From Taibaiella lutea (GTDB lineage: Bacteria; Bacteroidota; Bacteroidia; Chitinophagales; Chitinophagaceae), in the NCBI RefSeq assembly GCF_008629695.1, contig NZ_VWSH01000001.1, positions 1,678,672-1,718,145 of the forward strand: a stretch of DNA of 39,474 nucleotides. Reading direction: 5' to 3'. The notes beneath the pieces are model-generated. The model was not told the origin of the DNA and did not search any database. It worked only from the letters and a program-made list of their open reading frames with translations. Position 1 is the stretch's first letter. Every line of letters starts with the position of its first letter. Below are positions 17,351 to 26,310 of the stretch, piece after piece. A program made the position numbers and the translations under genes.

Positions 17351-17659
17351 CTATCGTTCCGGTTTAACCGCATTTGGCTTCTGTTCCAGATAATCTGTTT
17401 GCTGCAGTGACCCCAAACGTAGCCGTAACGGCACTTTGGTTGCTTTTTCAAATTTGAATTCCACTTTACAGGCTGCGCCAAGATGGCTGTAATAATCATA
17501 TTTTACGGAAGAGAATGACGGCTTTATATCTTCTTTCTTTTTTATTGAAACAGTATCTTTAAATGTATTTGAATAAGATAGAGCGTTCAATCCTTGTGCC
17601 AAAGTCACTTTACCAAGGCCTAATCCAAGCAACATTAAAAGAATAATTCGTAAGCTCAT
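17351..17659 (-). CDS. Small secreted protein of unknown function
   Basis: A 102-residue protein with a clear signal peptide (about 1-22, [16 protein letters not shown]) and no lipobox. The mature part is about 80 residues with [27 protein letters not shown] near the end. I do not recognise the family. It starts 16 nt after the tadA stop, so it is probably in the same transcript. It probably acts in the periplasm or outside the cell. Confidence 0.7.
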   Translation of the reverse strand: MSLRIILLMLLGLGLGKVTLAQGLNALSYSNTFKDTVSIKKKEDIKPSFSSVKYDYYSHLGAACKVEFKFEKATKVPLRLRLGSLQQTDYLEQKPNAVKPER

Positions 17660-17675
17660 ATCTAAAGTTAAGATT

Positions 17676-18134
17676 TTACTTCCTTCTTTCCTTAAAAAAA
17701 TCTTTCATTAATTGCCCGCACTCATCAGCCAGGATACCAAATGTCAGTTGCGTTTTAGGATGAAAAACATGCTGTGGTTCATGTGCTTCATTTTCCTTTA
17801 CGTATTTTCTGTAACCATTTTTATCATCTCTTGCCCCGTAAACAATACGGCCAATCTTACTCCAATGCAACGCCCCGCAACACATCAGACAAGGCTCTAC
17901 CGTTACGTACAAAGTGCCTTCAGGCAAGTATTTACTACCTAATTCACTAAAGGCAGAAGTCAATGCAATCATTTCTGCATGGGCAGTACTATCATTCAGT
18001 AATTCAACCTGATTATGCCCTCTGGCAATTATTCTATCGCCCCAAACCACAACTGCACCGACAGGCACTTCGCCAATGGCGTAAGCTTTGCGGGCTTCAT
18101 TCAAGGCTTGTTTCATGTAATGTTCGTCTGTCAT
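17676..18134 (-). CDS. tadA: tRNA-specific adenosine deaminase TadA
   Basis: A 152-residue cytidine/deoxycytidylate-deaminase-fold protein. The zinc and catalytic residues are visible: HAE with His52 and Glu54, and PCLMC with Cys82 and Cys85. Other TadA-like signatures are [10 protein letters not shown] near the N-terminus and the [20 protein letters not shown] segment before the C-terminal helix. TadA deaminates the wobble adenosine of tRNA-Arg(ACG) to inosine. The length fits the bacterial family. A related guanine or cytosine deaminase is the only serious alternative. Confidence 0.88.
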   Translation of the reverse strand: MTDEHYMKQALNEARKAYAIGEVPVGAVVVWGDRIIARGHNQVELLNDSTAHAEMIALTSAFSELGSKYLPEGTLYVTVEPCLMCCGALHWSKIGRIVYGARDDKNGYRKYVKENEAHEPQHVFHPKTQLTFGILADECGQLMKDFFKERRK

Positions 18135-18140
18135 TTCTTA

Positions 18141-18161
18141 GATGTGAGATGTGAGATGTGA
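18141..18161. repeat. Short tandem repeat, GATGTGA x3
   Basis: Three perfect copies of the 7-mer GATGTGA lie 6 nt upstream of the tadA start, followed by a degenerate stretch of TTAGATTTTAGATTTTAG (to about 18190). It has no coding potential. It may be a simple slipped-strand tract. Confidence 0.8.
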
Positions 18162-18229
18162 GACATTAGAAATTAGATTTTAGATTTTAGACGTATATCA
18201 ATGCAGATGTCGCCATCAAAACTTCACAA

Positions 18230-18270
18230 AAAAAGTGGAAACGAACATAAATGTACAGTTTCCACTTTTT
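18230..18270 (-). terminator. Terminator after yidC
   Basis: A 13-bp perfect stem (AAAAAGTGGAAAC with GTTTCCACTTTTT) with a 15-nt loop. On the minus strand the stem ends in a run of T. It lies 16 nt after the yidC stop. Confidence 0.8.
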
Positions 18271-18286
18271 CAATTTATAAATCAAT

Positions 18287-20101
18287 TTACTTTTTTGTCC
18301 TGTTTGCCTGTGATTTCTGCATTTCATCCAGACGTTGTTGCCATTTAGAAGTCTGTGCAGGTTTATTTTTATTTTGTTGAATCTGTGCATGAATTTTATC
18401 TTCATTTATCACAAATTTCTGGATAATGAACTGTTGTGCCAGACTCAGTAAGTTAGAGAAGGTATAGTAAAATGTAAGACCTGCTGCCATACTGTTAAAC
18501 CAACCAAGGAACATAATAGGCATGATATAAGGCATATATTTCATCATTTGCGCATTGGCATCGTTACCACCCGGCGCAGCAGTCATGTTCTTATTGTAAA
18601 CTGCTAAAAGTAAACTGGATGCGGTCATCAACAATGTAAACAAACTTACATGGTTACCATACAATGGAATATTAAATCCTAAATTCAAAATAGAATCATA
18701 AGTCGATAAATCGTTTGACCAAAGGAAATGTGACTGGCGTAACTGAATGGCAGTCGGAATGAAATAATAAACAGAAAGCAGGAAAGGCATTTGCAGTAAC
18801 ATAGGCAAACAACCGCCCAAAGGATTTACACCTGCTGTACGATACAATTTCATTTGTTCCATACCCATTTGTTGCTGATTATCACCAAGCTTGGCGCGCA
18901 GTTCATCCAATTCAGGTTTTAACACCCTCATTTTTGCCGTTGACAAATAGCTTTTATATGTAAAGAACGAAGTCAGCAAACGAATGATAATAGTAAGGCA
19001 AATAATAATAAGGCCGAAGCTGCTGATGAAAGAACTTAACACATCAAAAATCGGGATAATCATCCATTTGCTGATGTATTTTACAAAGAAGAAAGGTCCG
19101 ATTCCTAATTGTATCAATTCATCCATTCCGATATTCTGAGATTTCAGGATTTTATAATCATTCGGTCCCATATACCATTTAAAGCCGAATGAAAAATCAT
19201 TGGAAGCCTTAACGGGAATTTGAAAATTACTTGAGTTCGTCGCTACAATACCGGAATCAACAGGCTCCTTGCCATCAAAACTTCCTGTTTTAAATGCATC
19301 TTCCGCAACAAGAGTAGAGTTGAAGAAATGGCTTCTTACACTCATCCAATGAACAGGCTCGTCAAGGCTTTTGGTTGGTGTGCGTGAAACGGTGAAATAA
19401 TCGTGCGCACCATCTTTCATCTGATAATGCACCTGCATATTCATACGCTCGTTCTTCAAATCTTTTTCGGTGTGCAACATTTCTGTATTCCACAATACAG
19501 GAATATTCTGAACCGAAGTAAGATCCTGCTGCATTCCAACTAATCTTAAATTGGCAGTCATCATATATCCTTTTGAAGGCAATGAATAATCCAATACCAC
19601 GGATTTACCGTTGGCAAGGTCAGCCGTCATGCGCAATTGCTTTCCGCCATTAGGCAGATTGCTTATTTGCGGAGTAAAAAATAATTGATCGGTAGCAACG
19701 GTTTTTCCGTCTACCGGAATATTAAAACTTAATTTATTGCCATTCTCGCCTTTGAAAATATGCAAGTCGCCTCCCACATAAGTTTTGAAATTACTCAGGC
19801 TTGCATCAACAGGAAATCCGCCCTTTGTGCTGAAAGCAACAGTCAACTCTCCGTTAGATACGGAAACATTAGAAGCAGAGCCTCTGTAAGCAGCAGGTAA
19901 AGTAGTATCTACGGCCTGAGCAACAGTATCAGTTTTTACGGTTTGAGGCTGAGGTATTACCGGTTTTTGGTTAGCGGCAGCGGCAACTGAATCGGCATGT
20001 TTTTGCGCGAGGTATAATTGTTGTTCGTGGTTGTTCCAGAAAATATAGCCGGCACCCAATGCCAGCAATAGTACAAACCCGATAATTGAATTACGATCCA
20101 T
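18287..20101 (-). CDS. yidC: Membrane protein insertase YidC
   Basis: A 604-residue inner-membrane protein with the organisation of gram-negative YidC. An N-terminal transmembrane helix (IIGFVLLLALGAGYIFW, 5-21) is followed by a large periplasmic beta-sandwich (about 70-340). The conserved 60KDa_IMP region follows (about 355-575): SFGLIIICLTIIIRLLT, the cytoplasmic hairpin KMRVLKPELDELRAKLGDNQQQM, GVNPLGGCLPMLLQMPFLLSVYYFIP and the final TMs with LTFYYTFSN. A basic tail ends the protein. It inserts membrane proteins, alone or with Sec. The gene has its own promoter box and terminator and is not next to rnpA/rpmH here. Confidence 0.96.
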   Translation of the reverse strand: MDRNSIIGFVLLLALGAGYIFWNNHEQQLYLAQKHADSVAAAANQKPVIPQPQTVKTDTVAQAVDTTLPAAYRGSASNVSVSNGELTVAFSTKGGFPVDASLSNFKTYVGGDLHIFKGENGNKLSFNIPVDGKTVATDQLFFTPQISNLPNGGKQLRMTADLANGKSVVLDYSLPSKGYMMTANLRLVGMQQDLTSVQNIPVLWNTEMLHTEKDLKNERMNMQVHYQMKDGAHDYFTVSRTPTKSLDEPVHWMSVRSHFFNSTLVAEDAFKTGSFDGKEPVDSGIVATNSSNFQIPVKASNDFSFGFKWYMGPNDYKILKSQNIGMDELIQLGIGPFFFVKYISKWMIIPIFDVLSSFISSFGLIIICLTIIIRLLTSFFTYKSYLSTAKMRVLKPELDELRAKLGDNQQQMGMEQMKLYRTAGVNPLGGCLPMLLQMPFLLSVYYFIPTAIQLRQSHFLWSNDLSTYDSILNLGFNIPLYGNHVSLFTLLMTASSLLLAVYNKNMTAAPGGNDANAQMMKYMPYIMPIMFLGWFNSMAAGLTFYYTFSNLLSLAQQFIIQKFVINEDKIHAQIQQNKNKPAQTSKWQQRLDEMQKSQANRTKK

Positions 20102-20128
20102 GAATATTTATACTGAAAAATTTGAGCG

Positions 20129-20136
20129 CAAAGGTA
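20129..20136 (-). promoter_or_regulatory. -7 box for yidC
   Basis: Minus-strand TACCTTTG is an exact TAnnTTTG match, 27 nt before the ATG at 20101. Confidence 0.55.
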
Positions 20137-20327
20137 TGTAATAATAGTCAGGGGAAATATATTTTTCGGTGGGGACACAAAAAGAGCATGTAAATAAGAT
20201 ATGATGGAAAGAACTTCGGTTAATTATTCAGATATGCTATCACCCATAGGGCACAAAAAGCAATTATTCCAACAAAACGTTGGATTATTTACACAGAAAA
20301 GGAGAGAAAATATTTCTACAGCCGGAT

Positions 20328-21071
20328 TTAGTTTGTGTTCAATGCTTCACGTAAGGCGTTAACTGCATGTGCATCTACAAAATTGTTAATGTAGCTTTCG
20401 GCATCGTTGGCAAATGCCGGATTTATATATTGCATTGCCGAAGGTTGTTGCGCACGCAAAGATGCATGAAATTCCGTACATCCGGTGGTTTCGGCCAATT
20501 GCCTGATATTGTGCTTGTTAACGCCACTTCCCGGCATAATAACAATACGTCCGTCAGAAAATTGATTTAAAGAGGCAATTAAGGATATGCCATCCATAGC
20601 TTTAGATTGCTGCCCAGAGGTAAGAATACGTTCGCAGCCTGTTTCTATTAATTGTGTTACAGCATTAAAACTGTCAGCACAACGATCAAAAGCCCTGTGA
20701 AATGTAACACCTAATGGATATGCAGCCGCCACCAGTTGTGCTGTACGTTTCAGGTCGATATTGCCGTCTTGCAGCAATATTCCCGTAACGATACCATCAC
20801 AACCTATTTGCTTACACATTTCTACATCTCGTAACATAATAGAAAACTCCCGATCGGAATATAGAAAATCGCCCCCGCGTGGCCTGATTATAGGATAAAG
20901 CAACACATCAAAGTCTTCACGACAAGCTATAATAGTACCATACGATGCTGTTGTACCGCCTTCGGCCAGATTAGCACATAATTCTATACGGTTGGCTCCG
21001 CCCGCAACGGCAGCTTGAGTAGTGCTGTAATCGCTGGTGGCTATTTCTATTGTATATTTTGTTACAGGCAT
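20328..21071 (-). CDS. cutC: CutC-family protein
   Basis: A 247-residue TIM-barrel protein with the CutC signatures: IEIATSDYSTTQAAVAGGANRIELCANLAEGGTTASYG at the N-terminus, IRPRGGDFLYSDREF (about 62-76), GCDGIVTGIL, VTFHRAFDRC and IMPGSGVNKHN. The chosen ATG overlaps the upstream stop by one base (TGATG); a GTG one codon earlier is also possible. The family was named for copper homeostasis, but the E. coli phenotype was later explained by the small RNA MicL encoded within cutC, so a copper role should not be assumed. Coupling to a glycosylasparaginase gene points to glycan or glycopeptide metabolism instead (inference). Confidence 0.92.
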   Translation of the reverse strand: MPVTKYTIEIATSDYSTTQAAVAGGANRIELCANLAEGGTTASYGTIIACREDFDVLLYPIIRPRGGDFLYSDREFSIMLRDVEMCKQIGCDGIVTGILLQDGNIDLKRTAQLVAAAYPLGVTFHRAFDRCADSFNAVTQLIETGCERILTSGQQSKAMDGISLIASLNQFSDGRIVIMPGSGVNKHNIRQLAETTGCTEFHASLRAQQPSAMQYINPAFANDAESYINNFVDAHAVNALREALNTN

Positions 21072-22108
21072 CACGACTTTAAATGATAGTGTGCATTGAA
21101 AAATTTTGCGCCTTCATTGGTAGTAACCGCATAGGTAAATCCTTTTTGTAGAGCATATGCACCTACCGTCCCATCTTTAGCCAGGGCAACAAAAGCAACC
21201 TGAATATCTTTTGCTTTTTCTTTCTTAACGGAAGCAATACGTTCAATCGCTTTTTTACATGCCGCCCTCGGACTCAAGCCCATGCGCATAAATTCCACAA
21301 CTATTGCTGCTCCGCCTATGCGAATCACATCTTCGCCCTGACCGGTAGCTGCACAGCCGCCCACTTCATTATCTACATAAAGACCTGCGCCTATAATGGG
21401 AGAATCGCCCACACGGCCATGCATTTTAAATGCCATCCCGCTGGTGGTACAACTTCCGCTCAGGTTGCCGGTTATATCCATTGCTATCATGCCGATAGTA
21501 TCGTGGTTCCAGCTGCCGTCCGGCATTTTCGCAGGTACTGCTATAGGCGTATCACCTTTATTTTCGACATTTATAACGGGTTTATATTCCGATTTTTTGA
21601 GCCATTTCTGATAATTCTGTGTTGCTTTAGGCGATAAATATTCGGGTTCGAGCGTAAATCCTTCAGCTACTGCAAATTGCTGTGCACCTTCGCCAACCAA
21701 TAAGACATGTGGCGTTTTTTCCATTACGCGACGCGCCACAGAAATAGGATGTTTAATGCGTTTCAAATCAGCTACGCCTCCGCAATTAAAGTTTTCGTCC
21801 ATAATAGACGCATCCAGCGTTACGATTCCGTCTCTGTCCGGATTACCGTTCAGACCCACGCAACAACTATTAGAAGCCTCGGTAACCATTACCCCTTTTT
21901 CTACAGCATCCAATGCCCGGCCATTATGGCTCAATACGTCCCAGGCAGCTTTATTAGCCTCTATTCCGGCATCCCAGGTAGAGATAACTATGGGTAAATT
22001 TTTTTTATCAGGCGCGGAATGAGGAAGGCAGCTGCTTAATTTTAAAGATATAAAACCAGTCAAAGAAGTATAGGCAGTGGCTTGTAAAAACTTTCTACGG
22101 GTGAGCAT
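21071..22108 (-). CDS. N4-(beta-N-acetylglucosaminyl)-L-asparaginase (glycosylasparaginase)
   Basis: A 345-residue N-terminal-nucleophile hydrolase precursor. The signal sequence carries a twin-arginine-like motif (TRRKFLQAT) and a possible lipobox around Cys27. The autoproteolysis and catalytic site is HDTIGMIAMD, with Thr204 as nucleophile after cleavage; GRVGDSPIIGAG (231-242) and GCAATGQGE complete the active site of the family. Such enzymes hydrolyse the GlcNAc-Asn bond left after glycoprotein breakdown, here in the periplasm. It is first in a two-gene operon and is translationally coupled to cutC. A plain L-asparaginase/isoaspartyl peptidase is less likely because of the GRVGDSP motif. 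Confidence 0.92.
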   Translation of the reverse strand: MLTRRKFLQATAYTSLTGFISLKLSSCLPHSAPDKKNLPIVISTWDAGIEANKAAWDVLSHNGRALDAVEKGVMVTEASNSCCVGLNGNPDRDGIVTLDASIMDENFNCGGVADLKRIKHPISVARRVMEKTPHVLLVGEGAQQFAVAEGFTLEPEYLSPKATQNYQKWLKKSEYKPVINVENKGDTPIAVPAKMPDGSWNHDTIGMIAMDITGNLSGSCTTSGMAFKMHGRVGDSPIIGAGLYVDNEVGGCAATGQGEDVIRIGGAAIVVEFMRMGLSPRAACKKAIERIASVKKEKAKDIQVAFVALAKDGTVGAYALQKGFTYAVTTNEGAKFFNAHYHLKS

Positions 22109-22250
22109 ATTTGCTGTTTAAAACCCCGAAGATAATCAATGAGGAGTAATGAAAAGATTCCTTTGAAACATTTTTGTGCCTCATGGCGCCCTTAAGGGTT
22201 TAATCGAATAAACACGTAAAGGAAGGCATTCAAAGAATTTTTTACAACAA

Positions 22251-22282
22251 AAAAGATTCAGGATAAAAATCCTGAATCTTTT
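22251..22282 (-). terminator. Terminator after the outer-membrane barrel gene
   Basis: A 13-bp perfect stem (AAAAGATTCAGGA and its complement) with a 6-nt loop ends in TTTTTT on the minus strand. It lies 32 nt after the stop at 22315. Confidence 0.85.
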
Positions 22283-22314
22283 AATAAACAGCCCGCCTTT
22301 GCTTCGGCTAAGGC

Positions 22315-22944
22315 TTACTCGTCGTCTTTCTTATTCAATTCATTAGCAGCATCATTATAGATGGCACGTGCTTTTTTAGAAGGCAGATAAATCTGGAAGC
22401 CAACGCTCAGGCCAAATTTACTGTAAGTAGTTGCATTACCGAATCCTACTGTAAGATCATATTTCAACAAGGTTTCCAGACCAATATTCGGTGTAATGAA
22501 ATAAGCAACACCGGGACCGACGCCAATCCCAAGACCATTGGTATTGGTAGCACCTACAGAGCCTTTCGGATCGCTGTTCAATCCGCTGAATCCTGCACTT
22601 GCTTCGCCAAAGAAACGGGCATGCTTCATCAATACCATGTTTTTTTGTCCGAAATAATAACGGCCAAAAGCCCCAATGCCATAATTAACCACCGTACCTG
22701 TATTATCTGTTGCAAGGCCCAATTTCACTTCACCACCTAATGCTATGTTATCCTGAATAAAATATCCAAGTTTAGGATTGATAGATAATGAAAAACTTGT
22801 ATTTCCACTTTGAAGGCCTAACCCAATATCACCTAAAGAAGCTCCCACCAATAGGTTTCCCTGCTGAAGTTGTGCCGAAGCGGTACCCATTCCAAACAGG
22901 CCGATACTTGTGCATAATAGTAAAACGATTTTTTTCATAAGCAT
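22315..22944 (-). CDS. Outer-membrane beta-barrel protein
   Basis: A 209-residue exported protein. Signal peptide about 1-24, cleaved after TASA. The rest is a series of amphipathic strands with alternating hydrophobic and polar residues and Gly/aromatic-rich turns (LSINPKLGYFIQDNIALGGEVKLGL, IGAFGRYYFG, GPGVAYFITPNIGLETLLKYDL, FGLSVGFQIYLPSKK), the pattern of 8-stranded OmpA/OmpW-size barrels. A charged tail (NELNKKDDE) follows. The start could also be the ATG two codons later. It is monocistronic. Function is unknown beyond an outer-membrane location. Confidence 0.82.
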   Translation of the reverse strand: MLMKKIVLLLCTSIGLFGMGTASAQLQQGNLLVGASLGDIGLGLQSGNTSFSLSINPKLGYFIQDNIALGGEVKLGLATDNTGTVVNYGIGAFGRYYFGQKNMVLMKHARFFGEASAGFSGLNSDPKGSVGATNTNGLGIGVGPGVAYFITPNIGLETLLKYDLTVGFGNATTYSKFGLSVGFQIYLPSKKARAIYNDAANELNKKDDE

Positions 22945-23052
22945 GTATTTTTTATTATTTGCTAAATTAGGGATTACAATCCTCTATTCATGTCAATATT
23001 CCTTTACTTTCACAAAGTATTAATAGTTTCAAATAAAAATACCCGTACTGCA

Positions 23053-23080
23053 TTTGCATAGCTACAATTTTTTAGCTTTA
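23053..23080 (+). promoter_or_regulatory. Promoter for the DUF2723 gene
   Basis: TTTG at 23053-23056 and TAGCTTTA at 23073-23080 (one mismatch to TAnnTTTG) are 16 nt apart, slightly shorter than usual for -33/-7. The ATG follows at 23106. Confidence 0.4.
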
Positions 23081-23105
23081 CAGCCTTAATTTAAAAATTG
23101 AATAC

Positions 23106-26100
23106 ATGAACTTTAAAAAAATAAACAACCTCTGCGGCTGGGCTGTTTTTGCCATAGCCTATCTTGTTTATTTACTGACAATGGAACGTACCGTAAGCTT
23201 CTGGGATTGCGGCGAGTTTCTTTCAACAGCATATGGTCTTGAAGTGGGCCACTCTCCGGGAGCACCTTTGTTTATGCTTCTGGGTCGTTTGTTCGGGCTT
23301 TTTGCAAGTCCGCTTCATGTGGCAATGGCGATTAACAGCCTTTCTGCTTTAACCAGCGGCCTTACTATCCTTTTCCTTTTCTGGACTATTACACACTTTG
23401 CGAAAAAACTATTACTTAAAGACGGAGAGGAGCTTACACAATCCAAACTAATAGCCATTATGGGTGCGGGTATTGTAGGTGCACTGGCTTATACCTTCTC
23501 CGATACGTTCTGGTTTTCTGCTGTAGAAGCAGAGGTTTATGCCACTTCTTCTTTCTTTACGGCAATCGTATTCTGGGCTATTTTGAAATGGGAGCATAGT
23601 GCCGATGAACCACATTCCGACCGTTGGCTGGTTTTGATCTCCTATCTGATGGGTCTTTCCATTGGTGTCCATTTATTAAACTTATTGACCATTCCGGCAT
23701 TGGCAATGGTTTATTATTTCCGCAAGAAAAAGCCCACATTGAAGGGAAGCGTTATCGCTTTTATAATCGGATGTGTTTTGCTCGGGGCTTTTCAGGTGGG
23801 TTTGATTCAAGGCATTCCTATTCTTGCTTCCAAATTTGAGTTATTGTTTGTAAACAGTTTCGGCCTGCCACTGGATAGCGGTGCATTATTTTTTATTGCA
23901 TTATTAATAGCCATTATTGTCGGCCTTTTAATCTGGGCTAAAAAGAATGGTAAATACCATTTGCATATAGGCGTACTGTGTTTTGTATTTGCGTTGGTGG
24001 GTTATTCAAGTTATGTAAGCATCATTATCCGTTCCAGGGCTGATGTAGGAATAGACATGACCAACCCGGATGATGTATTGAGTTTATTATCTTATCTGCA
24101 ACGTGAGCAATACGGCTCACAGCCTATTGTTTTCGGACCTGATTATAACTCTGAAATTACCGGCAGAACGGAAGCAAAACCTGTTTACTCCGAAAGAACA
24201 GATAAAGATGGTAAAACAACTTATAAAGTAATAGGAACGCATTCTTCCGATTATACTTATAACAGCTCGGATGAACGCTTTTTCCCACGCATCTATGATC
24301 AGGGCCATGCAGGCTTTTATCAAAAATACCTTGAGATTCCGGAGGGAGATAAACCAACGGCTTCAGACAATTACAAGTTTTTCTTTAAATACCAGATGAA
24401 CTGGATGTGGTGGCGCTACTTTATGTGGAACTATGCCGGCCGCCAAAACGATTTTGCAGGCAGCAGTTACGAAGAACCCGAAAACGGCAACTGGATTTCA
24501 GGCATCAAACCTGTAGATAAATTTATGGGTCGCGGTGATTTGGATGCAATGCCTGATTATATGAAAAACAATCATGCCCGTAACCAATTGTATTTCCTTC
24601 CGTTGATATTGGGTATTATGGGATTGGTATATCAATTCAAAAGAAACAAAAGAGATGGAACTGTTATTGGTTTACTCTTTTTCTTTACAGGTATTGCAAT
24701 TGTAATTTACCTGAACAATACACCTCAACAGCCGCGCGAAAGGGACTATGCCTATGCAGGCGCTACTTATGCATTTGCAGTCTGGATTGGCCTGGGCGTA
24801 TTGATGGTTACTGATCTTTTAAGGAAATATCTGAAACAGGGAAGTATAGCGCCGGTTGCAGCAACATTGCTTACCTTACTTGCGGTACCAACACTTATGG
24901 CTTGCGAAAACTGGGATGATCATGACCGTTCTCAAAAAACGCTGGCACGTTCCACAGCTTATGATGTCTTGACAAGTCTTGATAAGAATGCCATCCTGTT
25001 TACCGTAGGAGATAATGATACTTATCCATTATGGTATATGCAGGAGGTAGAAGGCTATCGTACCGATGTCCGTATTATTAATCTTAGTTTATTAGGCATC
25101 GATTGGTACATTGATCAGCTGCGTTATAAAATAAATGATGCGGATGCCGTACCTATGATATGGAAACCTGAAAATTATGAGGCAGAGAATCGGAATGTTG
25201 TTATTTACAAACCATTCCCTGGTATTCCAGCAGATAAGTCTGTCAATTTGGAAGAGGTATTGGATTTTATTAATTCTGACGACCAACGCTTTAAAGTTTC
25301 CACTCAAAGCGGCGATTCATACAGTGTATTGCCAACGCAGAACTTATTTGTAAAAGTAGACAAGAACGCTGTCCTGAAAAATGGCCTGGTAAACATAGCA
25401 GATTCTGCAAAGATTGCCGATATCAATTTTATTCTTAAGAAAGACCAGTTGTATAAGCCTGACCTGGGTATTCTAAATATTATTGCCGCAGTTGCGAAAG
25501 AAGGCTGGAAACGTCCTGTTTATTTCAGCGCGGGCTTTCCGGGAGGCAGCGACTTTCAGGGATTGGAAGAATATATGCAAATGGAAGGCTTAGCCAACAA
25601 ATTAGTACCTATCCGCACGGTAGGTTCATCTCCTGCAGAAGCAACACCGCAACGGGTTAATAATGACAAGAGCTTTGATTTGTATATGAATAAATTTATC
25701 TGGGGCGGTACGGACAAGAAGAATATTTATTTTGATGAAAAGAACAAAGCAATGCTGATGAGTTATCGTTACAGCGGCGCTAAAGTTGCAGAATCATTAA
25801 TCAGGGAAGGCCGTAAGGAAGATGCCATAAAATTGCTGGATAAAATAACGACCAATATTACTTATGAATCCTATCAGTACGACCAGACAATGTGGCCTGT
25901 TGTGAGCGCCTATTATAGTGCGGGAGCAAAGGATAAGGCAACAAAATTTGCAGGCATCATTGTCAGGGACAGCGAAAAAATGATAAATTACCTTTCAGGT
26001 ATCACCGATGAAAAACAACGTCAATGGGGTATTGATGTTGATGGACGGGAAGCGTTGGGCAGCATCCAGTATATGGCGCAATTTGCACAGCAAAACGGAG

Positions 26101-26174
26101 ATACAGCACATGCCGAAGAATGGATGAAAATGCTGATGAGCGGTGCACAGAAATTGGGTATTCCGCTGCATTAA
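23106..26174 (+). CDS. DUF2723-family membrane protein, probable GT-C glycosyltransferase
   Basis: A 1022-residue protein. Residues 1-310 form about eight transmembrane helices. The N-terminus carries the DUF2723 signature TVSFWDCGEFLSTAYGLEVGHSPGAPLF (29-56); its acidic residues match the early catalytic motif of GT-C transferases. A soluble loop (about 310-490), a second membrane region (about 495-600, including NNTPQQPRERDYAYAG) and a large soluble C-terminal domain (600-1022) with helical repeats near the end follow. Human TMEM260, an O-mannosyltransferase, belongs to the same family, so a role in protein or surface-glycan glycosylation is a reasonable inference. Single gene with promoter and terminator. 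The family call is firm; substrate unknown. Confidence 0.9.
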   Translation: MNFKKINNLCGWAVFAIAYLVYLLTMERTVSFWDCGEFLSTAYGLEVGHSPGAPLFMLLGRLFGLFASPLHVAMAINSLSALTSGLTILFLFWTITHFAKKLLLKDGEELTQSKLIAIMGAGIVGALAYTFSDTFWFSAVEAEVYATSSFFTAIVFWAILKWEHSADEPHSDRWLVLISYLMGLSIGVHLLNLLTIPALAMVYYFRKKKPTLKGSVIAFIIGCVLLGAFQVGLIQGIPILASKFELLFVNSFGLPLDSGALFFIALLIAIIVGLLIWAKKNGKYHLHIGVLCFVFALVGYSSYVSIIIRSRADVGIDMTNPDDVLSLLSYLQREQYGSQPIVFGPDYNSEITGRTEAKPVYSERTDKDGKTTYKVIGTHSSDYTYNSSDERFFPRIYDQGHAGFYQKYLEIPEGDKPTASDNYKFFFKYQMNWMWWRYFMWNYAGRQNDFAGSSYEEPENGNWISGIKPVDKFMGRGDLDAMPDYMKNNHARNQLYFLPLILGIMGLVYQFKRNKRDGTVIGLLFFFTGIAIVIYLNNTPQQPRERDYAYAGATYAFAVWIGLGVLMVTDLLRKYLKQGSIAPVAATLLTLLAVPTLMACENWDDHDRSQKTLARSTAYDVLTSLDKNAILFTVGDNDTYPLWYMQEVEGYRTDVRIINLSLLGIDWYIDQLRYKINDADAVPMIWKPENYEAENRNVVIYKPFPGIPADKSVNLEEVLDFINSDDQRFKVSTQSGDSYSVLPTQNLFVKVDKNAVLKNGLVNIADSAKIADINFILKKDQLYKPDLGILNIIAAVAKEGWKRPVYFSAGFPGGSDFQGLEEYMQMEGLANKLVPIRTVGSSPAEATPQRVNNDKSFDLYMNKFIWGGTDKKNIYFDEKNKAMLMSYRYSGAKVAESLIREGRKEDAIKLLDKITTNITYESYQYDQTMWPVVSAYYSAGAKDKATKFAGIIVRDSEKMINYLSGITDEKQRQWGIDVDGREALGSIQYMAQFAQQNGDTAHAEEWMKMLMSGAQKLGIPLH

Positions 26175-26194
26175 AGTATAATAACGATTGGAAC

Positions 26195-26223
26195 AACAGG
26201 GACTGGATAATTCAGTCCCTGTT
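26195..26223 (+). terminator. Terminator after the DUF2723 gene
   Basis: An 11-bp perfect stem (AACAGGGACTG and its complement) with a 7-nt loop is followed by TTGTTTT. Confidence 0.8.
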
Positions 26224-26277
26224 TTGTTTTAGAATAAGTACAAGGAAATTATTTAATTCAAATCCGGCGGTTATGAC

Positions 26278-26285
26278 TAATTTTG
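26278..26285 (+). promoter_or_regulatory. -7 box for the beta-lactamase-like gene
   Basis: TAATTTTG is an exact TAnnTTTG match 25 nt before the ATG at 26311. No copy of the BlaI palindrome found at 36443 occurs here. Confidence 0.5.
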
Positions 26286-26310
26286 CGCGCAACTGATAAA
26301 ATGCTTTGAA

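Noticed and set aside
20267-20284. Small hairpin TCCAAC-AAAAC-GTTGGA after cutC
   Set aside because: Only 6-7 bp with no clear T-tract; too weak to call as the cutC terminator.
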